DNA of 64,000 nucleotides from Hyphodiscus hymeniophilus (lineage: Eukaryota; Ascomycota; Leotiomycetes; Helotiales; Hyphodiscaceae), in the NCBI GenBank assembly GCA_016508695.1, contig VNKQ01000014.1, forward strand, positions 682,001 through 746,000, in the 5' to 3' direction. Shown here in pieces: positions 56,985-64,000 of this stretch. How positions within the stretch are numbered: the first letter of the stretch is position 1; every line of letters starts with the position of its first letter. The notes under the pieces were generated by a model. The model had not been told where the DNA came from, did not search any database, and saw nothing but the letters and a program-made list of their open reading frames with translations. The position numbers and the translations under genes are program-made.

Positions 56985-59650
56985 TTAGAAGGTCCTTCCC
57001 TCGAGCAGATCCCCATAAGCATACATGGATCTCCCAATTACATTTACAATGTCCCAAACCCTCTCTCCGCAAAAGATCTGTGCCCAAACCTTCATTACCC
57101 GAGCGCTTAACCTCGTATGAGGGGATTTGCGCCCGCCCTGTGTGCTACCTGGAGCAGATTCGATTATTGACGGCTGGTCAGAATCCGATTCCGTCAACAG
57201 ATTGGTCACGAAATCGAGCAATCTCTGTTCATCCTCGTCGAGTGGTTGGCCATCGGGCAATCGTCCTGTCACAGCGTCGAGCCATTTGCTGAGTAGGAGG
57301 GCACATTCGAGGGACCCAATCGAATGCTGTAGGGACCATGTGAATATTTGATGGCGTGAAACGAGATTCACGCCGATTTTTATAGGGACGCTCAACGCGT
57401 GCGCTGAATGCAATGCCGCATGAGTGAGGCTAGTGCTTCGTCTGACGTCTGAACTAGAAAGCATGGCGAGAGCGATTCTTTGCGGGTCTAGTGTCTCTAG
57501 AGCACGCCATGGCCCGACATCTATGTGAAGTCGGATGTAAGCGATCCTCAGTAAAGCGGACGAGTTGAAGGAAATTGGACCGTGTAGATTCTTAGGGTCT
57601 AAGGATGACTCGGGGTTTCCTTCCCAAACGTGCTGCCAATTTGTGAGGGCCTGCTGTAAAGTTGACATGTCTTGCTGCGAGAGGCTCCCCTCGATACCTG
57701 GACGGTATCTGGTGACCTCTCGCGCAAGGAAGATCTGCTGGATCAAGGCGTGAATCAGGATGTAGCTACCTAGAGAGGAGCATTGCCAAGAAAGGGAGAT
57801 GTTCTCGGCATCCGTGCATAGATGGCGAAAACAATCCCGGAATGCTGGCTCGGGCGTCGAGAGGCGATGGGTGTCTTCCCATACAGCTGCCGTGGGGCAT
57901 TTCCATTCCGTCTCTGAACAAGGAAGATCCATATCGAGCTCCATATTGAGGATCGCGGGCGCGGTATTGTAAATGATACTGTGGAAGTTGAAAAAGCAGT
58001 AAATGATGAAATTTGTTCTCTTTGCTCCTTCAAACTTGATCCAGCTTTCCCAAGATGCGCTCTCTGCGACACGTTCTGAATTCAGAAGCCCATACTCCCG
58101 AATATTCGTCGCCAGAATACTCTGAATGGCCAGGGCCTCCCCGTACATTGCTTTACTACCGCTCCAGGTTGCCATGGCCAGGAGGAGAAGTAGCGTCTGG
58201 CTGGTTTCTATCGAGTCGAAGTGAGGGTTGGAAACGTCTATAGTCTCTGAATTATCGGATTCCCTCACCACGTCCTCCGGACTTCCCTGTGCGGCAGTCG
58301 GTAGCATATCTGATATTTTACGCTTCCCCTCCGTTTGATTTAAGCCTCCACTTCTCAAGGCTCCGGTACGGCGCATTCGCTCTAATACTACAGCTTTCGA
58401 AATTGTGAAGAGTTCGCCTGCCTTCACACCTTCGAAGCAGTACTGTCCACCCACTGCAGCAATGGCAAGGATGAGCTCCAATGAAGCGTTTTCGATGTCG
58501 ACGGTAGGGATATGGAGAAAAGGAAGATGGTCGTGGAAGCCACTAACGTAACCAGCTAGATAGCGAGACAGAGTGTCGCGAGATGGAAGGACAAACCCTG
58601 TTGGAATGACAGAATTGAAGCTTTCCATACTCGCCAAAAGATGTTGCCGGTCCTCCACCGTTACATTACACAAAGAATGCGGCTTTGCTAACCTATGGCC
58701 TATCGAGGTCGGCACCAACTCTGGGTGAGAAGATGGCAATCGAGAATCAACCGAAGGTAGGGAATTCAGATTCCGCAGCCCTCCATTCGGCGTATCGAGC
58801 TGCCCTGTAGAAGCTCCTGGGTTATTGCCAGCGTAAGACAGCCCTGTATCATCCAAGGTTTGATCAGACAAGAAGTATGGAAGTGGTGGGCTTGTATGGA
58901 AAATTGTGGGATAATAGAATGATGGCATATTGAAGCTGCCAAAAACCGAACCAAAATCGTCCAAAGAGTCACTGAAATTCAGATCCATATCTGCCCCCTC
59001 ACTCATTGGAAGGGCGCCAGAGAATTCGCAGTTCTGCGCAGTGTCGCTCATGGTGGTTGCTGTGCTTGATAACCCAGTGACTGAACCGCTTGGAAAGGGT
59101 GAAAGGTAAGCGTTAGAGGCCCATTGCTGTGCCGCCAGCGAAGCTTCATCTTTTCCTCTTTCATGGCTGGCAACATCTCCTGTCCAACTTTCTGTCGCTG
59201 ATCTTAAATGGAGCGCGTCCGGGGAGCTCCGCTGGATGCTACTGAATCCTTCAGGCCCATTTGATCGCATCAAATGGGCCACATCCTGACTCTCACCGGC
59301 GGCGTGTGAGAATTTATTATGACGAACAAGCAGGTCCCTACATAGTCAGTCCAGACTTGCGACAGAATAGTACGGTGATAATGCTTGAAATACATGGCCT
59401 ATTTACCTTCTTGCAAATGACCGAGGGCATACCCGGCAGCAGTAAGGCTTTTCCTTTGTGTCTAACAATACAGAATCAGCATGGTTTGAGTACTGTCACA
59501 GCAGGTCGAGATTGATCAGGCTCACATACGGATTCTCTCGTGACGCTGTCGGTGTTCGAGTCGAGAGAATGAGCGGTGACAAAATACACACTGGATAGTC
59601 TTTTTACTGGGAGAAAAAGCATCTACAGGGGAAGTGGATGCGGGCGGCAT
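56985..59650 (-). CDS. C2H2 plus Fungal_trans domain transcription factor
   Basis: Three exons (59650-59530, 59461-59407 and 59337-56985) give 842 residues. The first two junctions assemble two classic fingers: Cys21/Cys24/His37/His41 (CVFCHRSFSRLEHRQRHERI) and Cys49/Cys52/His65/His70, linked by HTKEKPY. The linker is created only by splicing, which supports the model strongly. The body carries a fungal transcription factor regulatory region of PF04082 type (for example FHDHLPFLHIPTVDIENAS and LELILAIAAVGGQYCFEG). This architecture, C2H2 pair plus Fungal_trans, occurs in regulators of metabolism and development. The target is unknown. It lies between an O-methyltransferase and a xyloglucanase; any regulatory link is speculation. 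Confidence 0.9.
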
Positions 59651-61302
59651 GCTGTCGCATACGAACCGAAAGCTGGGAGATCGGAGGAAACGAAGAAGTT
59701 GTATCCGTTGACATAAATATATCACGAGGAGCGGCCGAGGGAGGCGGGAGCTGAACTAGTGACCGTAACCAATAAGCAAAGAACTTGTATGATTAGTCAT
59801 TTTCGAAGTACTGTAGACGCTATATTCTGGGTATCACATCCTAAGACTGATGCCGCCCTTCATGTCCGAAAAGGCGTGGAGAGTGGAGAGTACCGTCACG
59901 CGTATGGGTAAATATCCTTCCCCAGTCATTTTCCCCTCATCCCGCCGACACCTTAGGATCCCGAAAATCACATTTGGTTGTATTCAGACATATTTACAAA
60001 CCATACTCCTTCACTGTTCGACCAGGTGCTAGCTGTGTTTGTTATTCATTTACCTATTTTTTTTCTCTCGTACCAGCGCCTCATTGGCCCTCTGGAATGG
60101 ATTTTCGCCATCGACACGATCGGTCAAGCACCCTATGGCTTGGAGTTCATACGACTTGTATCCTTAATTACGTTATGTGGCTTACGTCAGCTGTCAACTT
60201 GAGTCACCAGAGTCATCGCAGACAATCAAAAGGACATGGAACATCGTTGAACGTGTTCCTGGGTTGATTTGACTGATGTTTGATAAATCCGAAGCATCAT
60301 CTGCTTCAAAGTAGTTAATCTTTCCCTGATAGCCCTCGGACTTCCATAGTGTGTAGAAGCAGAGAGATCTGGATGTGCGCAGAAACCAGCCAAGAAGGCA
60401 AGGATAAGGTAGGCAAGGATAAGGTAACCTGCGGTTAATTGGGTGGACGAATATCAATGAAACCAGCATTACCAGTACGGTGCCTGGGAATTGAATTTCC
60501 GTCAATACCAACGACTCGTTTGTTGCACCACCATGGGTATATTGATTGAATGCGGGATCTAATTAATATAGAAGAGGTGGGAGTTGGCCCCGAAATTGAT
60601 TCGGAATATCGACGACGAGGAATAGGCCGTGCTAGCGGCAACACCTTCTTAGCATCCCGATTCCCAAACACACATGGACATACCTATGCTTTAGAGCAAG
60701 TCAACGATAAATGGTAGATGTACCGAGCTTCCTGGTCTGAAGTGGCGTTGTCACGAGGCACAGCATCTTGGGTAGACGGCCTGTACTGCACGTACTGTAT
60801 GGGGTTAGTTCAGGGGTTGCATCCCGGACTTCGCTTGAACGCCACGGATAAACAAAGCTTTCGGCCCCTCCTGCCGGATAACATCTGTCCTAACGACGGT
60901 TCTTCTCTCTACGAATCCATATCCTGCATGATTCTTTCGAATAAACCGATCCAGCCTCGTCATTCAGCTGTTTGATCTTCCGTGGCCTAGTGAACTACTG
61001 CCGCAACCCCAGACAAGAGGGGAAGCGGGACAATATCACAAGCCCATCTAACGTGCGAGACCCTGAGACTTCGGTGCTAGAGGCACCCATCAGAGCAATA
61101 AAATGCAGATATCTCGTCACAAAGATTGTTGTTCGTGTGGATCCCTTCTGGATAATTCACTCAGTCGGTGTGTCTCCCGCGAGGCCGGCTGCCTGCATTG
61201 CCCTGATGTCGACATTAAAGCCATGATTTGCTACATTAACACAGATGATGTCCTTTTCACCGCTCAACTTCATATACGACGGGGCTTTGTTTTTCAGTCA
61301 CC
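59651..61302. other. Gene-poor interval before the GH74 gene
   Basis: No supported gene in about 1.65 kb. Two perfect 15-bp copies of AGGCAAGGATAAGGT stand in tandem at 60396-60425. The last few hundred bases are expected to hold the xyloglucanase promoter. Confidence 0.45.
60396..60425 (+). repeat. Two tandem 15-bp copies
   Basis: AGGCAAGGATAAGGT occurs twice head to tail without mismatch. No coding context. Confidence 0.9.
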
Positions 61303-64000
61303 ATGAAGATCTTTCAGGGAATAGTCCTGGCTTCGAGCCTGCTCGCTGGAATTGTTGACGCCACGGCATCACAATCTTTCACTTGGAACAATGTCAGAAT
61401 AGGAGGTAAGGAAAATTTCCAAGAGTGCTTGGGAAGCGCTGAATTAATCTAGGAGGCGGTGGGTTTATCCCAGGTATCGTCTTCAATCCGGGCCTCAAAG
61501 GTTTAGCGTATGCTCGCGCGGATATTGGAGGTCCATACAGACTCAACAGCGATGATTCATGGACACCACTTGTAGACTGGGCGAACAACACCAACTGGTA
61601 TGCGGTGAATTCCTCGTGAGGAAGCATACTAATAGTCAAGGCACGATTGGGGATGTGATGCGCTTGCCACTGATCCAATCGACACAGACAGGGTTTATAT
61701 CGCTGCTGGGATGTATACAAACTCATGGGACCCAAGTAATGGGTCCATTTTACGCTCGACCGACCAAGGAAAGACGTGGGCGGAAACCAAGCTACCGTTC
61801 AAGGTTGGGGGCAACATGCCAGGACGCGGTATTGGTGAGGTACGGATGGCCGCAGGTGTTCTGATTAAGGTGATCTGACTTTTTGCAGCGTCTTGCAATA
61901 GACCCCAATCTCAACAGCATCATTTACTTTGGAGCAAGAAGTGGCAATGGTCTGTGGAAGAGCACGGATTACGGAGTAACCTTTAACAAAGTCACTGCCT
62001 TCACATGGCCTGGTGAGTTTGTTTACCGCCTGGCAAGGATTTCCTGCTAACATATTCGAGGCACTTATATCGAAGCAGGCTACCCTGACGATCCAATCGG
62101 AATTGCATGGATAACTTTTGATACAACGAAAGGAACCAAGGGAATAGCAACCCCCCGCATCTTCGTTGGTGAGCATCATTACTGAGTCCGAGACTTGGGT
62201 CAATCTAAGACAAATAGGTGTGGTTGATGCCGGAGAATCTGTATTCCAGTCAGAAGATGGAGGGGTCACTTGTAAGTGCGTACAGTTCGTCCTTGAGATT
62301 TTTACTGACGCCTGGCAGGGAATTGGGTATCAGGGGAGCCGATGGTGAGAGTTCTATGTATCATTGTCCCCCATCCAGTTTATCTGAGGGCTGTATGATA
62401 TGTTTAAGACCAATGATGTTCTTGTATCACGATTGACATTTTGGATCACCGCGCAGAAGGACGCTAACTCCAAGAGCTTCCATAGTACGGATTTGTTCCT
62501 CACAAGGGAGTTCTATCGCCGGCTGAGAAGACCTTGTACGTTACCTATGCCAACGGTGCTGGCCCATATGATGGGACAAACGGAACTGTTCATAAGTACA
62601 ACATCTCGTCCGGCGTCTGGACTGAAATAAGCCCGACTCCGATGGCCTCAACTAACTATGGTTATGGTGGGTTGGCTGTCGATTTGCAGAAACCTGGAAC
62701 GATCATGGTCGCTGCTCTGAATTCTTGGTGGCCAGATGCAATTATATGGCGAAGTCTAGACTCTGGTACTACTTGGTCCCCAATCTGGTGTGTTGTTCAA
62801 CCTGGCATGCCTTCGCCTTAGCTGATACGTGTTTCTCTCTGCAGGGCATGGGATGGATACCCCACAATTGACTAGTAAGTAATAGTTGTATAACGGTGAG
62901 TGTACTCATTGACTTTGTAAAGTTACTATTCTTACAATATTGCTTCCGCTCCCTGGTTGCAAGACGACACTTCGACAGCGCAGTTTCTTCAACGTGTTGG
63001 TTGGATGATAGAAGCCTTGGTCATTGATCCATTCGACTCCAATCATTGGCTATACGGTACTGGAGCTACAATTTATGGAGGCCACGACCTACTGAAGTGG
63101 GACTCTACCCACAACGTAACTTTAGAATCTCTGGCCACGGGCATCGAGGAGGAAGCGGTGCTTGGACTTTTGGTGCCTCCTGGAGGACCACCCCTTCTTT
63201 CGGTCGTTGGGGACGATGGAGGCTTCTACCAGTAAGGGTCCCCGGGCTCCGTGAGAGGTGGAAATCATAGCTTTTAAACACTGACGCAAACAGTTCGAGT
63301 TTGACTACTGCGCCAAGCCAAGCTTTCCACAACCCTACATACAGCAGCGGCTACGCACTTGATTATGCTGGAAATACACCCGCAGATATTGTTAGGACCG
63401 GAACAAGCACAACGGCTATGCAAATCTCTACATCGAGTGACTTTGGTGCCTCATGGGATCAATACTACGGGGCGAATCTGTATACCTATCCAGGGGCAGT
63501 AGCATACTCAGCTGGTGCTGATACCGTACTGCTAAGTTCGACGGAGAACGGCACGCTTGTCTCAAAGTTTGCCGCAGCGTTCTCCGCTGTACCAAGTCTT
63601 CCATCTGGAGCTGCTATTGCTTCCGACAAGCGGAATAACTCAATGTTCTACGGAGGGTCAACTGGAAGGTAAGACCTGAACCTTTTTCGTATTATGCCAG
63701 CTTATCATCCTACAGCTTTTATGTTTCCTCAGACATTGGTGTCAACTTCTCAAAATCAGCGGTTTTGGGATCTTCCACTGTGGTCAACAAAATCCGTGTT
63801 CATCCAACAGTCGCCGGTGATATTTGGGCATCTACTGATGTCGGACTTTTCCATTCGACAAACTACGGATCGACGTTCACTCAAATTGGTAGTGGGTGCA
63901 CAACAGGATACGACTTTGGTAAGTTATCCAGACGCTCAGATCAAGAAGCGCAACTGACTTCTTCAAGCACTTGGAGCTGGGTTAACGAGCTCGGCCTATC
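61303..64000 (+). CDS. Secreted GH74 xyloglucanase, cut by window end
   Basis: At least 13 exons join in frame: 61303-61405, 61453-61597, 61641-61839, 61889-62012, 62061-62168, 62218-62271, 62319-62344, 62486-62787, 62845-62874, 62923-63231, 63294-63668, 63716-63918 and 63968 to the edge, about 670 residues so far. Residues 1-23 are a signal peptide (MKIFQGIVLASSLLAGIVDA). GH74 motifs are GGGFIPGIVFNPGLKGLAYA with RADIGG (Asp57, a likely catalytic residue), GMYTNSWDPSNGSILRSTD, FGARSGNGLWKSTDYG, YGFVPHKGVLSP, and LVIDPFDSNHW (Asp399, the likely second catalytic Asp). These enzymes cleave the beta-1,4-glucan backbone of plant xyloglucan. Most introns are 43-62 bp; one is 141 bp. The C-terminus, possibly with a cellulose-binding module, lies outside. 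Confidence 0.92.

Noticed and set aside
1..64000. tRNA, rRNA or CRISPR arrays
   Set aside because: I looked for tRNA B-box-like sequences and rRNA-like blocks and found no arrangement with a matching A box or cloverleaf. CRISPR arrays are not expected in a fungus and none was seen.

Overview
The window comes from a filamentous ascomycete. Genes are intron-containing, with 41-76 bp GT-AG introns as the norm, and the conserved proteins are typically fungal: CWC22, MED15 with KIX domain, RPB6, TFIIIA, NatB subunit NAT3, DPM2, 6-phosphogluconolactonase, a Whi5-like cell-cycle repressor and a GH74 xyloglucanase. Protein style and intron length suggest Pezizomycotina, possibly Leotiomycetes, but that placement is inference. 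All exon joins are mine, made by eye from splice consensus, reading frame and family motifs.

Layout. 0-3.1 kb: the left edge holds what looks like part of a fungal RiPP (dikaritin/ustiloxin-type) locus. It has a four-exon UstYa-family (DUF3328) oxidase gene with both HxxHC motifs and, 1.8 kb away, a tiny secreted precursor made of near-identical repeats with Kex2 (KR) sites, an X-Ala/X-Pro dipeptide ladder and Tyr/Ile-rich candidate cores. The rest of any cluster would lie left of the window or in the gap. 3.1-5.3 kb: gene-poor, with one decayed zinc-finger-like frame. 5.3-12.9 kb: housekeeping block with a BCAS3-like WD40 protein, an unknown small protein, DPM2 and CWC22. 14.2-17.6 kb: a zinc/coiled-coil protein and a single-pass membrane miniprotein. 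18.4-23.3 kb: more accessory in character, with an orphan ULP1-like cysteine protease, a secreted Tyr/Pro-rich protein and a GNAT acetyltransferase. 23.6-38.8 kb: fungal hypothetical proteins, a 6-phosphogluconolactonase with an apparent frameshift, a thioesterase-like protein, NAT3 and a CorA-like transporter. 41.1-43.7 kb: RPB6 and TFIIIA back to back, a Pol I/II/III subunit and a Pol III factor sharing 265 bp. 47-54 kb: MED15 and a Whi5-like repressor. 54.7-59.7 kb: an O-methyltransferase, a small unknown protein and a C2H2/Fungal_trans regulator. 61.3 kb to the right edge: a GH74 xyloglucanase with at least 13 exons, cut by the window end.

Main biological point: the UstYa oxidase and the KEP-type precursor make sense together. 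The precursor would pass through the secretory route, be cut by Kex2 and trimmed by a Ste13-type dipeptidyl aminopeptidase. The membrane-anchored UstYa protein could oxidatively crosslink Tyr and Ile side chains in the released core. The core sequence (YYI-KR-IGYND) is not one I recognise.
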